Shown here one piece after another: positions 51,779 to 59,530 of a DNA stretch of 59,530 nt (position 1 is its first letter; every line of letters begins with the position of its first letter). The notes below the pieces were generated by a model, which saw only the letters and a list, made by a program, of their open reading frames with translations, was not told the origin of the DNA and ran no database searches. A program made the position numbers and the translations under genes. Origin of the DNA: Komagataeibacter oboediens (GTDB lineage Bacteria > Pseudomonadota > Alphaproteobacteria > Acetobacterales > Acetobacteraceae); contig NZ_NKTX01000017.1 of the NCBI RefSeq assembly GCF_003207815.1, forward strand, positions 1-59,530. Direction: 5' to 3'.

Positions 51779-52234
51779 TCAGTATTTTTTGTAAGGTAGG
51801 AATTTACCGGAAATATTGACATGGACCCGGTCACCAGCGGGATCAGGCTCGCGTTCAATATGCATCCTGAAGTCGATGGCGCTCATGATCCCGTCCCCGA
51901 ACTCCTCATGGATCAGTTCCTTGATGGCGGGACCATAGACGCTGATCATTTCATACCAGCGATACAGCAGCGGATCATCCGGCGCGCCGCCGCCCAGCGT
52001 GCCCTTGTAGGGCACGGTCTGCAGCCACGGCAGGGCGGAGGGATCAAGCTCAAGCAGTGCGACGAGGGCTTCGGCCTCCCCGGCGCTGAAGGTCATCTGG
52101 CCAAAACAGGCCGCCGTAGTCCATTCCTTGCTCCGGCCCACGGCCGTCGCCACATCCGCCCAGCGGATGCCCCTGGCAACGCGCGCGGCAATGATGGCAT
52201 GCGTGACCTCTTCACGGCTTTCAAATACAGGCAT
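51779..52234 (-). CDS. cynS: Cyanase (cyanate hydratase)
   Basis: 151 aa. N-terminal helical DNA-binding-like domain, then the highly conserved catalytic C-terminal half with R92 and E95 (PLLYRWYEM) and S118 (GIMSAIDF), exactly offset by four from the E. coli residues R96, E99, S122. It converts cyanate plus bicarbonate to ammonia and CO2, acting as a decamer in the cytoplasm. It is the last gene of a seven-gene leftward operon, 20 bases after the ABC ATPase. Cyanate may be taken up directly or be produced by the flavoenzyme encoded upstream. Confidence 0.96.
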   Translation of the reverse strand: MPVFESREEVTHAIIAARVARGIRWADVATAVGRSKEWTTAACFGQMTFSAGEAEALVALLELDPSALPWLQTVPYKGTLGGGAPDDPLLYRWYEMISVYGPAIKELIHEEFGDGIMSAIDFRMHIEREPDPAGDRVHVNISGKFLPYKKY

Positions 52235-52254
52235 GGTATTCTCCTTTCATTACA

Positions 52255-53094
52255 TCAGTTTTCGCCTTTGCCGACCAGCGCGGAGCGGCGGACCAGAAAG
52301 TCGACAAGGTGGTTGCGCAGGTCGTAAAACCCGGTTTCATGATGCATGCTTTCCCGTGTCCGGGTACGGGGCAGCGGATTGTCGATGCTTTCCGCCAGAC
52401 GGGCATCGGGCCCGTTGCTCATCAGTAAAACACGGTCCGCCAGCAGGATGGCTTCATCAACATCATGCGTGATCATGAAGACGGTCTGCCGTGTGCGGGC
52501 ACAGATCTGCAGAAGTTCCTCCTGGATCAGCCCGCGCGTCAGGGCATCCAGCGCGCCAAAGGGTTCGTCCATCAGCAGCATGCGGGGCTGCGTGGAAAAC
52601 GCCCGTGCAATCCCCACGCGCTGGCGCATGCCGCCCGACAGTTCGGCCGGCTTCTTGTCCAGCGCATTATGCAGCCCGACCAGATGCAGGTAATGTTCGG
52701 CCTTTTCCCTGATTTCGGCGCGAGATAAGGTCGGAAAACGTGACCGCACGGCAAAGGCCACGTTCTGCACCGCACTCAGCCACGGCAGCAGGGCATGCCC
52801 CTGAAAGACGACGCCGCGTTCCAGTCCCGGGCGGGTGATCTCGTGCCCATCCATGATGACCGTGCCGCCCGATGGCTGTTCCAGCCCCGCCAGGATATTG
52901 AGGATGGAACTCTTGCCGCAGCCAGAATGACCGATCAGGCAGACGAATTCACCCGGCTGGATGGCGAACGAGACATCGGAAAACACCGGTGGCCCACTCT
53001 CACCATACCGTTTTTCCAGCATGGAGACCTCAACCAGCGGTCGGGAGACGGCATGGGCCGCAGCCGGTGCTGCATGTGCGCTGTCATTCGGCAT
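52255..53094 (-). CDS. ABC transporter ATP-binding protein, NrtD/CynD type
   Basis: 279 aa. Walker A GHSGCGKSS, Q-loop VVFQGHALLPWL, signature LSGGM, Walker [13 protein letters not shown] and ITHDVDEA. The wording, with ILNILAGLEQPSGGTV and the C-terminal LVDFLV, is that of nitrate/cyanate transporter ATPases. It overlaps the permease gene by 11 bases. With the permease and the Tat-exported binding protein it forms the uptake system of the cyanase operon. Confidence 0.9.
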   Translation of the reverse strand: MPNDSAHAAPAAAHAVSRPLVEVSMLEKRYGESGPPVFSDVSFAIQPGEFVCLIGHSGCGKSSILNILAGLEQPSGGTVIMDGHEITRPGLERGVVFQGHALLPWLSAVQNVAFAVRSRFPTLSRAEIREKAEHYLHLVGLHNALDKKPAELSGGMRQRVGIARAFSTQPRMLLMDEPFGALDALTRGLIQEELLQICARTRQTVFMITHDVDEAILLADRVLLMSNGPDARLAESIDNPLPRTRTRESMHHETGFYDLRNHLVDFLVRRSALVGKGEN

Positions 53095-53944
53095 AGGTCA
53101 CGCTCCTCTGCAGGGCCGCCAGCGCGCCGTCCAGCACCATGCCCGTAAAACCGATCAGCAGGACCGCCAGCAGCACGTTCGAAAGGGACAGATTGTTCCA
53201 CTGGTTCCACACGAAATAGCCAATGCCCGAACTGCCCACCAGCATCTCGGCCGCGACAATGGCAAGCCACGCGATCCCCAGCCCGATCCGCATGCCGGTG
53301 ATGATGGTTGGAGCCGCCGCTGGCAGCAGCACGAACAGGATCCTGCGTGTCCAGCTGACTTCCAGCGTGCGGGCGACATTCAGCCATTCCCGGCGCACAC
53401 TGCCCACACCAAAGGCCGTGTTGAGCACAATGGGCCACAGGGAACAGATGAAGATGACAAAGATGCCACAGCCTTCCGCATTGCGGATCGTGTAAAGCGC
53501 AAGCGGCATCCATGCCAGGGGCGAGATCGGACGCAGGATCTGGATGAACGGGTCAACCGCACGACGGATGACGGGATGCAGCCCGATCAGGAACCCGAAC
53601 GGCACGGCAACTACAACCGCCAGCCCGTATCCGATCGCGACACGCAGCAGGGACGCGCCAACCTGCCAGCCAATGCCCCGGTCGCTGGGGCCATTATTGT
53701 GAAACGGCGCATGCAGGGCCTGCAGGGCGGACGCGGCGAAGCGGGCCGGGCCGGGAAAGCCTTCCCGGGTCTGGGTGGTTCCGGGGGCGTGGCCCATCAG
53801 CATCTGGTATTCCGCATTGCCCTGCGGGATACCATACGGGGACCGGGGGGGCGCGGACGCGGTGGACAGCTGCCAGACCAGCAGCAGACCCGCGAAAAGG
53901 GCAAGGAAAAGGAAAAAGGCCCGACGGCTTTCCACTGAAATCAT
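53084..53944 (-). CDS. ABC transporter permease, NrtB/CynB type
   Basis: 286 aa. First helix (AFFLFLALFAGLLLVWQL), a long periplasmic segment of about 70 residues, then five helices with the loop VARTLEVSWTRRILFVLLPAAAP and AEMLVGSSGIGYFVWNQWN. The long first periplasmic segment and these motifs are typical of nitrate/cyanate permeases. Six bases separate it from the binding-protein gene. Confidence 0.9.
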   Translation of the reverse strand: MISVESRRAFFLFLALFAGLLLVWQLSTASAPPRSPYGIPQGNAEYQMLMGHAPGTTQTREGFPGPARFAASALQALHAPFHNNGPSDRGIGWQVGASLLRVAIGYGLAVVVAVPFGFLIGLHPVIRRAVDPFIQILRPISPLAWMPLALYTIRNAEGCGIFVIFICSLWPIVLNTAFGVGSVRREWLNVARTLEVSWTRRILFVLLPAAAPTIITGMRIGLGIAWLAIVAAEMLVGSSGIGYFVWNQWNNLSLSNVLLAVLLIGFTGMVLDGALAALQRSVTYAE

Positions 53945-53949
53945 GGCGG

Positions 53950-55227
53950 CTATCCCTGATTGAAGAAAGACGGATGGTCAGGATCGAAATGCTGCCCCAT
54001 GATAGTGAAGGAGGGCCAGTTATCGCCCCCATCCGCAGGCGGGGGGAGGTTCATGGCCTGCGCCTGCTGCCTGACCGCATCGATCAGGAAGACCTGCTGG
54101 GCCACATCGCGGTAATCCACCGGCCCCTTCAGGTACCCCCACCGTTCGAACTGCGACATGATCCATACCGCCATGGACGGATAGGGGTAGGGCGAATAAG
54201 CCGCCCGGCGCGGGTTGTCGCGCACCACGCCCAGGCCATCCGCGTAATGCCCGGTCAGGCTCTGGCGAATGACCAGTTCGGGCTGGTTCAGGTAGCGCGG
54301 CTGGGCCATGATCCGGGCTGCCTGCGCGCGGTTGTCGGGCTGCTGCATGAAATCGGCAGCGCGGATCATTGCGCGTTGCAGGGCGGCGGCGGTATTGGGG
54401 TTTGCGTCCATGAACGCCGCCGTCATGCCAAAGGCACAGCACGGGTGGCCGTCCCATATCTCCGCCGTCAGGATATGCACGAAGCCCACTTCCTCGATGA
54501 CCGCGCGCTGGTTGAAGGGTTCCGGCCCCAGAAAGCCGTCAATATTGCCGGCCCGCAGGTTGGCGACCATGTCCGGCGGGGCTGTCACGCGCAGGGTCAC
54601 GTCATGATCCGGGTCCAGCCCGTGCCGCGCCAGATAGGCACGCAGCAGCAGGTTGTGCATGGAAAACTCGAAGGGGATGGCGAAGGTCATCCCCTTCCAC
54701 TGCCGCGGGTCGCGCCGGTCATGGTGGCGCAGGGCAAGGGTGATGGCCTGCCCGTTGAGGTTCTGCATGCTGGCCACGCGCACGGCATGCGGCGCATTCC
54801 CGCCCAGCCCGAGCGACAGCGCCAGCGGCATGGGCGAAAGCAGGTGGGATGCATCCAGATGGCCATCCAGCAGCCGGTCGCGGACCAGCGCCCAGTTGGC
54901 CGTTTTCTGCAGCTGCACCCGTAGCCCTTCCTGCGTGAAGAAGCCCTGTGCCTCCGCCATGATCAGCGGTGCGGCGCAGGAAATCGGCACGAAACCGATG
55001 GTGACATCGGGCCGTTCCAGCGGACCCGCCGGCACTGCCGCGCGCAGCGGGGATGGCAGGCTGCCCAGCACCGTTCCCGCCGCCAGCGCGCCCAGCACCG
55101 CCCGGCGGCCGATCCGCACGGGCGTGGCATGCACGACACCGCAGCCACAGACTGCCCCTGCCGGAACAGCGGGGGCACACCGCAGCAGGGCGGCACGGGG
55201 GGGACGCAGGAAGGAAAATCCGCTCAT
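53950..55227 (-). CDS. CmpA/NrtA-family ABC transporter binding protein
   Basis: 425 aa from the ATG at 55227, sharing one base with the preceding stop. A twin-arginine signal (RIGRRAVLGALAAGTVLGSL) comes after a 40-residue leader containing several Cys (RCAPAVPAGAVCGCG), an unusual extension. The mature protein starts TIGFVPISCAAPLIMAEAQGFF and contains FLGPEPFNQRAVIEEVGF, typical of nitrate, cyanate or bicarbonate binders. Its place in a cyanase operon favours cyanate or an organic precursor of it. A downstream ATG could shorten the leader. Confidence 0.88.
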   Translation of the reverse strand: MSGFSFLRPPRAALLRCAPAVPAGAVCGCGVVHATPVRIGRRAVLGALAAGTVLGSLPSPLRAAVPAGPLERPDVTIGFVPISCAAPLIMAEAQGFFTQEGLRVQLQKTANWALVRDRLLDGHLDASHLLSPMPLALSLGLGGNAPHAVRVASMQNLNGQAITLALRHHDRRDPRQWKGMTFAIPFEFSMHNLLLRAYLARHGLDPDHDVTLRVTAPPDMVANLRAGNIDGFLGPEPFNQRAVIEEVGFVHILTAEIWDGHPCCAFGMTAAFMDANPNTAAALQRAMIRAADFMQQPDNRAQAARIMAQPRYLNQPELVIRQSLTGHYADGLGVVRDNPRRAAYSPYPYPSMAVWIMSQFERWGYLKGPVDYRDVAQQVFLIDAVRQQAQAMNLPPPADGGDNWPSFTIMGQHFDPDHPSFFNQG

Positions 55228-56555
55228 CACGATACCTCCAGCCGCGCTGTCGTGGCGCCGCCACAGCGTTGTTGCATGACAAGGCGTTCGGTCGTGTCCG
55301 TCACGATTTCCCATGGCGCGGCCGGATCTGGCGTGCCGGTCAGTTCCAGCGGGGCCACCCTGCTTTTCAGCCGGACCTTCGGGGACTGGTGAGCATACCC
55401 CTCATGGCGCAGCCCCAGGATTTCATGCGCAATTGCATCCGCCTGCGCGGCAATCGGGCCGATATAGCGACATGGCTGTCCATGGATGCTGATGCAGTCA
55501 CCCAATGCATAAATATCGGCCTGGCTGGTACGCAGTGTTGCCGGATCAACCACAATGCCCGCATCCGTATCGAGCCCCGCCGTATGGGCCAGATGCAGGT
55601 TGGTTTCCAGCCCGATGGCGGCAATCACGATATCCGCCTCATACAGGGCAGAGCGACCTGATGTCACAACATCCACCTTCATCGTACGTTCTGACTTCGT
55701 AACATTATGGACAACAGTATCATTCATGACATGAATCCCGGCATGCTCCAGTCGCGCACCAAGACGCCGTCCCGCCGCGGGCGGCACAAGACCATCCAGT
55801 GGATAGGGGCCACGACCAATCAGCGTGACCGTATGCCCGGCCTCGGCCGCGTCTTCTGCCAGTTCGAATCCGACCAGCCCGGCTCCGACCAGAACGATGC
55901 GCCGTGGCGTGTCACCAATGCTCCGGCGCAGCCTGAGCCATGCTGACAGGGAATTGACCCGCCACACCAGATCCGCTGGCAGGCTGGGCAGGCGCACGGG
56001 CTGTGCCCCCTGCGCCAGTACCAACGCGCCATATCGCAGCGTGCCCCGCGTGGTGCGCAGCCGGTGCGCGTGCTGGTCGATGCCAGAGGCGAAGGTCCCA
56101 CCCATCAGCGTGATCCCCATGCCCGCGGCCGTATCCGCACCCTGGCCCCGGCACAGGCTGGCTGCATCCAGATTGCGTGACAGCGCCATGGACAACTGGG
56201 GCTTGGCGTACAGATCACCCGCACACCCGGTGACCAGCGCGATCCGTGCGGACGGACTCAGGGCACGCAGGCGCTCGGCAACTGCCCAGCCTGCCGTGCC
56301 CCCCCCTACGATCACGGCGTCCCAGACGCTGCGGGCGGTGACGGATATGTCGGGCGTCGCCCTGGTAGCAACGGCGACAGCGGGCAGGACATAGGGTTCA
56401 AAATCCGCTTTGGTCACGCCGCACAGGGGGCAGGCCCAGTCATCAGGGATATCATCAAACCGCGTTCCGGGCGGCAGGCCGCCATCGGGGTCCCCCAGTG
56501 CCTCGTCATAGATCCAGCCACAGACCCGGCATATGAATTTGCGGTAGGGGATCAT
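55227..56555 (-). CDS. Rubredoxin fused to NAD(P)H:rubredoxin-type FAD reductase
   Basis: 442 aa. Residues 1-52 are a rubredoxin with the four iron-binding cysteines C9, C12 (CRVCG) and C42, C45 (CPLCG). From about residue 85 there is a pyridine-nucleotide:disulfide-type flavoprotein with [16 protein letters not shown], the NAD-binding [17 protein letters not shown] and IYALGDC near the end. Joined in one chain, it can pass electrons from NAD(P)H through FAD to rubredoxin. The obvious acceptor is the flavoenzyme encoded just upstream, coupled by ATGA. Confidence 0.9.
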   Translation of the reverse strand: MIPYRKFICRVCGWIYDEALGDPDGGLPPGTRFDDIPDDWACPLCGVTKADFEPYVLPAVAVATRATPDISVTARSVWDAVIVGGGTAGWAVAERLRALSPSARIALVTGCAGDLYAKPQLSMALSRNLDAASLCRGQGADTAAGMGITLMGGTFASGIDQHAHRLRTTRGTLRYGALVLAQGAQPVRLPSLPADLVWRVNSLSAWLRLRRSIGDTPRRIVLVGAGLVGFELAEDAAEAGHTVTLIGRGPYPLDGLVPPAAGRRLGARLEHAGIHVMNDTVVHNVTKSERTMKVDVVTSGRSALYEADIVIAAIGLETNLHLAHTAGLDTDAGIVVDPATLRTSQADIYALGDCISIHGQPCRYIGPIAAQADAIAHEILGLRHEGYAHQSPKVRLKSRVAPLELTGTPDPAAPWEIVTDTTERLVMQQRCGGATTARLEVS

Positions 56556-57673
56556 GCTGGAAGTTCCTCCGTCATGAGCCGCGCCATTTCCAGACGCAGA
56601 TGCTTGATCGCGGGGGTTACGATCGCCACGAACTGCGCCTCCCGGACGCGGCGCTGCGGGGCGGCGGTGCTCAGATATCCCCGTGCCCCCTGATGCAGCA
56701 GGGCTGACTGTGACGCGCGCAGCGCCAGTTCAGACCCGTGCGCCCGCACGTCCAGCACATCCAGCAGGTAGGACGTGTCTGTCTCACCCGGTGTGCGCGC
56801 CAGTTTCAGGGCACGTTGTGTAAAGGCATCCAGTTCGGCCTGCATGGTGTCCGGCCGGTCCTCGAGGAATCGGTTCACATGACCAAGCTGAGGTTCCACC
56901 TCCAGCATGGAATCAATGCATCCCTGCACGATACCGGCCGCCATGCCGGCCTGCAGCAGGATGAAGGGCGCCTTGATGACGCTGACCAGCGGCTGCGCGG
57001 GAACGGCAATGACGTCGCGGGCGGGCAGGAAGTAATCATCCAGCCGGATGCTCCACGTACTTGTACCTTCCATCCCGGAAAAATGGGGGCAGGGGCGAAG
57101 TGTCGCCTGTCCATCGAAGCGGAGCAGGAACAGGATCTCGCGCCCTTTCTGTCCGTCTATCCGGGCCATGGCGCCACAATACTGCCCCGGCGCGATGTGA
57201 CTGACCCACGGCAGCACCCCGCTGACACGGTAGCCACCCGGTGCTGGCGTGGCCTCAAGCGCCATGCGCTCGATCCCGGCCAGGGCCTTCATGGGGTTGG
57301 ACAGCGCCGTGCCACCAAAACTGTGCCCAAGGGCATGGGTGGACAGCAGGTCCGTATTGAGGGCTCTATCGGGCGCTTTTTCCAGATAAAGGCCACAGAC
57401 CATGTGGCACCACATAAGGAAGCCGGTCGCGCCACACTGGCGGCTGACGGTGGCCATGGCCTGAATGGCCAGACCGAAATCCGCCCCATTGCGCTGGAGA
57501 TGGGGGGCCAGCGCCCCCGCTTCCCCCAGCGCACACAGAATTTCGAGCGGATAATGACCGTTCAGGTCAATATCCGTCACGATTGCAGCCAGCGGCCCCC
57601 GTGCGATCCCTTCAACACGCTGGAGAAGAGACGTATCCGCCTGAACGGCCTGTGTCATGTTCCGGGCTGGCAT
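56552..57673 (-). CDS. Acyl-CoA dehydrogenase-fold flavoprotein, probable monooxygenase
   Basis: 373 aa with the three-part ACAD fold: N-terminal helices, a central beta domain ([32 protein letters not shown]) and a C-terminal four-helix bundle. The wording is closer to the DszC/SfnC/XiaF flavin monooxygenase branch than to fatty-acid enzymes, and no beta-oxidation gene is nearby. Start at 57673 has AAAGGAGA upstream. Next to a rubredoxin-reductase fusion and cyanase, it may oxidise a nitrogen- or sulfur-containing compound that then releases cyanate. This role is inferred from context only. Confidence 0.8.
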   Translation of the reverse strand: MPARNMTQAVQADTSLLQRVEGIARGPLAAIVTDIDLNGHYPLEILCALGEAGALAPHLQRNGADFGLAIQAMATVSRQCGATGFLMWCHMVCGLYLEKAPDRALNTDLLSTHALGHSFGGTALSNPMKALAGIERMALEATPAPGGYRVSGVLPWVSHIAPGQYCGAMARIDGQKGREILFLLRFDGQATLRPCPHFSGMEGTSTWSIRLDDYFLPARDVIAVPAQPLVSVIKAPFILLQAGMAAGIVQGCIDSMLEVEPQLGHVNRFLEDRPDTMQAELDAFTQRALKLARTPGETDTSYLLDVLDVRAHGSELALRASQSALLHQGARGYLSTAAPQRRVREAQFVAIVTPAIKHLRLEMARLMTEELPA

Positions 57674-57715
57674 GGAAAGACGGTCTCCTTTTACCGGCGT
57701 GCGGTGCCATAAAAC

Positions 57716-58258
57716 TCAGTCTGCAAGGCTGATCGTCATGGGGACGGGATTGCGCATCGTATTGGCGACGGGGGAGAAATAATTGGCATGCTGCACGATG
57801 GCATCCAGCACCTCACGCGATGCATCGCCTTCCACCGCCACCTTTACGCGAATGCGCTGGAAGCCCATTTCCTCGGGCTTGCGGTCAGCCCCACCAGCGC
57901 CCCATGCCGCCGTATTGCTGATGTCGCCTTCCAGCCAGAGTTCCAGCTTGCTCAGCTTTACTTCGCGGTATGTGGCAACCGCTGTAATACCGACGGCCAG
58001 ACAGCCACCCAGCGCGGACAGAACGATTTCGCCCGGGGCCGGAGCCGTGTTCTGGCCGAACAGATGAAGCGGTTCATCCACCACCACCGGGGCGTGCTGC
58101 CCGACATAGCTGAGCGTGCGGTACTGGCCTTCGCACACGGTATGGACCTTGTTCGTACCGAAGTTATCAGGGTTGTTACGCCCCTTTTCCGCAAAACCCA
58201 GCAGTCCGGTCCGGTCGATGGGACGCAGATAGGTGGAAACAGTTTTGGTATCGGACAT
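57716..58258 (-). CDS. OsmC family protein
   Basis: 180 aa from the ATG at 58258, preceded by AGGAG. The OsmC core is present: EPLHLFGQNTAPAPGEIVLSALGGCLAVG with one conserved Cys, and the final VANTMRNPVPM. Classic OsmC/Ohr peroxidases use two cysteines; only the second is evident here, so peroxide reduction is doubtful. It is the first gene of the leftward cyanase operon, 42 bases before the flavoenzyme. It could protect from or process a reactive product of the flavin step. Confidence 0.83.
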   Translation of the reverse strand: MSDTKTVSTYLRPIDRTGLLGFAEKGRNNPDNFGTNKVHTVCEGQYRTLSYVGQHAPVVVDEPLHLFGQNTAPAPGEIVLSALGGCLAVGITAVATYREVKLSKLELWLEGDISNTAAWGAGGADRKPEEMGFQRIRVKVAVEGDASREVLDAIVQHANYFSPVANTMRNPVPMTISLAD

Positions 58259-58647
58259 GATATTTGCAACTCCTGTTAGGAAACACTTCATCCGGGTTGA
58301 CGAAATGACCTTCCGCAGTGGCGGGAAACGTCTCAAGAAGTTTTTTTGCGCTTTGTAGTGCGCTATTTTTTATAGGTATTTTTTCACGACCTCAGCGCAC
58401 GGCACATGAATTGTCGACATTGTCCACATTGTCATATGGGCGGGATCGGGTCATGCGCCTGTCATAACGTGTCGCCCGATCCTCCCGTTCCGATCAGCAC
58501 GGGGCGAAGCAGGGAAACAGGCAGCCAACCCGGCGGATGTCGTAGACACAGGCGGGGACAATCTGATAGGCGCGAGAATAAAACTATTTACCATAGTGGA
58601 TATTATCCGTTGAAAACGCTCAAACTCCGTTAAATATGTTAAATCAC

Positions 58648-58674
58648 ATAAAACCACATTATGGTAGGTTTTAT
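58648..58674. promoter_or_regulatory. Inverted repeat in the AT-rich region
   Basis: ATAAAACC (58648-58655) pairs with GGTTTTAT (58667-58674) across 11 bases. Position and composition suit an operator or a weak terminator; no adjacent gene decides between them. Confidence 0.35.
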
Positions 58675-58719
58675 ATCGTGAATTATTATAATATCATATT
58701 TTGTGATTAAATTTTTAAT

Positions 58720-58737
58720 ACGCTGACGTTTCAGCGT
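58720..58737. other. Hairpin ACGCTGA-CGTT-TCAGCGT
   Basis: A perfect 7-bp stem with a four-base loop inside the AT-rich region; followed on the right by ATCATTTTTT after a few bases, so it could end an unseen rightward transcript. Confidence 0.4.
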
Positions 58738-59488
58738 GGATAATCATTTTTTCCACAGGCCCGGAAGGCAAGAAATATGGCAGATTTCCAAACCTTGAGG
58801 TCGTGACCGGAGGCACACTGTTTCATCTGAATGAGGCGAAATATCCACGCAATCTATTGAGAATCAGCGAGGATACTTGCTTCAGGATACGCCGCCCAGT
58901 GCTGGCTGGATCAGAATTCCACGAAAATATATGTAATATTTTTTTCAATATCACACATTCTCTTCATTCCAGCCCGTCAGCTTGGACCCGATAACCCGAC
59001 CTCCTGAATATTCTTGTTTTGTTCAGTCCTGCGTGGATGGCAAAAGATTCCATGATGCCGTTCCGCAGGATCAAACACTCATACAATGACCTTAATTCAA
59101 AGCGTCACGCTATCCGCGATGGCATGGGCTCTCATCAGATCTGCCATAGAGCAGCGCAACCGTATGCCTGCTGCAGAACCGGATGGTCCAGACGTGACCC
59201 GCTATGCCTGTTATCATTTAACGCCACATGAGCAGACAGGGAAGAAAGCAGCCTTCTGACGTCACCTGCGGCAGGAACGATGCCCGATGGCAAATCAGTG
59301 CGTCATCCCCGCCCACGACGGCGTAGGGTGTCCCCATCCGCTCATCGGGCATGCACGCACCATCAACCAGCGGTTCCTTGTGGCATCAGCGGGACAGGTG
59401 GGGCAGGGGATAGCAAAAGCTATGTGTCTGAGAGCCCGATCCGAAAGTTTTTCAAGCTTGACAATGCCTTGCTGTCCGTCGTGTGAGC

Positions 59489-59530
59489 ATGCGGATCGAG
59501 GCGATCAATGTCCATGCGGTTGAGGACGCA
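59489..59530 (+). CDS. Possible start of a mandelate-racemase/enolase superfamily gene, cut by the window
   Basis: Only 14 codons are visible: MRIEAINVHAVEDA. This resembles the first strand of many enolase-superfamily racemases and cycloisomerases, which begin with M-K/R-I-x-x-I-x-x-x-x-V. There is no strong ribosome-binding site. Too short to be sure that it is coding. Confidence 0.25.
   Translation, partial: MRIEAINVHAVEDA

Larger units (their letters stand above)
58259..59488. other. AT-rich intergenic region without recognisable genes
   Basis: About 1.2 kb. Near 58340-58400 lies the presumed promoter of the cyanase operon, with T-rich tracts and TGCGC repeated at close spacing. From about 58560 to 58770 the DNA is strongly AT-rich and contains ATAAAACC...GGTTTTAT (58648-58674) and ACGCTGA...TCAGCGT (58720-58737). 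Short open frames after 58800 show neither codon bias nor recognisable motifs. It may be the edge of the island or hold an unrecognised RNA. Confidence 0.5.

Noticed and set aside
59420-59530. Reverse-strand open frame reaching the right window end
   Set aside because: About 36 codons without recognisable motif; a forward start at 59489 with an enolase-like beginning is slightly more convincing, though also weak.
1-59530. CRISPR arrays, tRNA/rRNA genes, insertion sequences, attachment sites
   Set aside because: No regularly spaced repeats, tRNA-like cloverleaf sequences, transposase motifs or integrase genes were seen on either strand.

Overview
The window is GC-rich DNA from an alphaproteobacterium. 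Short palindromic intergenic repeats built on GCTTTTTGAAAAAGC-type hairpins, the TonB receptor style and the overall gene content fit an acetic acid bacterium (Acetobacteraceae, Komagataeibacter/Gluconacetobacter-like). That assignment is an inference, since no rRNA or tRNA is present. Almost every gene belongs to uptake and breakdown of small nitrogen compounds. Four ABC transporters of the nitrate/taurine/NMT1-THI5 type occur, each beside its own hydrolases or oxidases, so this looks like an accessory catabolic island.

Layout. 0-1.7 kb: end of a NasT-like antiterminator, a cytoplasmic NasS-like sensor and a nitrate-reductase-associated protein. 1.9-9.0 kb: an ABC system split over two divergent arms, with an MtaD/TrzN-like amidohydrolase, an SMP-30 lactonase and an RpiR regulator. 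9.3-16 kb: a TonB receptor divergent from a peroxiredoxin-like/2-oxoglutarate oxygenase fusion, then a CodB-CodA cytosine permease/deaminase pair. 16.4-32.8 kb: the core system described below. 32.8-39.8 kb: a DapA-like protein divergent from an operon of creatininase, NMT1-type binding protein, RarA-C-terminal-like protein, ATPase and a fused double permease, closed by a LysR regulator. 40.1-48.3 kb: a heavy-metal RND efflux operon with its two-component system and an upstream Fur-like box. 48.3-58.3 kb: a sigma-54-type activator, an outer-membrane porin and a seven-gene operon ending in cyanase. 58.3-59.5 kb: an AT-rich stretch without recognisable genes, then possibly the start of a further gene.

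The most interesting unit is 16.4-32.8 kb. A ThiXYZ-type transporter (thiamine-pyrimidine precursors), TenA (thiaminase II) and a secreted thiaminase-I-like protein sit together with an alcohol dehydrogenase, an aldehyde dehydrogenase, an anthranilate-dioxygenase-like two-subunit Rieske oxygenase, a cyclic amidohydrolase, a RidA protein, two alpha/beta hydrolases and both subunits of an N,N-dimethylformamidase-like enzyme. The same palindrome, TGTATACA, lies in front of the alcohol dehydrogenase, on both sides of the divergent thiZ/thiY promoter region and in the TonB-receptor/oxygenase intergenic region; a VanR/FadR-type GntR regulator is encoded inside the cluster. No thiamine biosynthesis gene is visible. 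I infer a regulon that takes thiamine apart and degrades its pyrimidine half: external cleavage, import, TenA hydrolysis, oxidation of the 5-hydroxymethyl group to a carboxylate, oxidative decarboxylation/deamination of the ortho-amino-carboxylate ring, ring opening and amide hydrolysis. The families are clear; the pathway is a hypothesis.

The cyanase operon (51.8-58.3 kb) may be a second pathway, in which an acyl-CoA-dehydrogenase-fold flavoenzyme fed by a rubredoxin-reductase fusion acts on an imported compound and yields cyanate.
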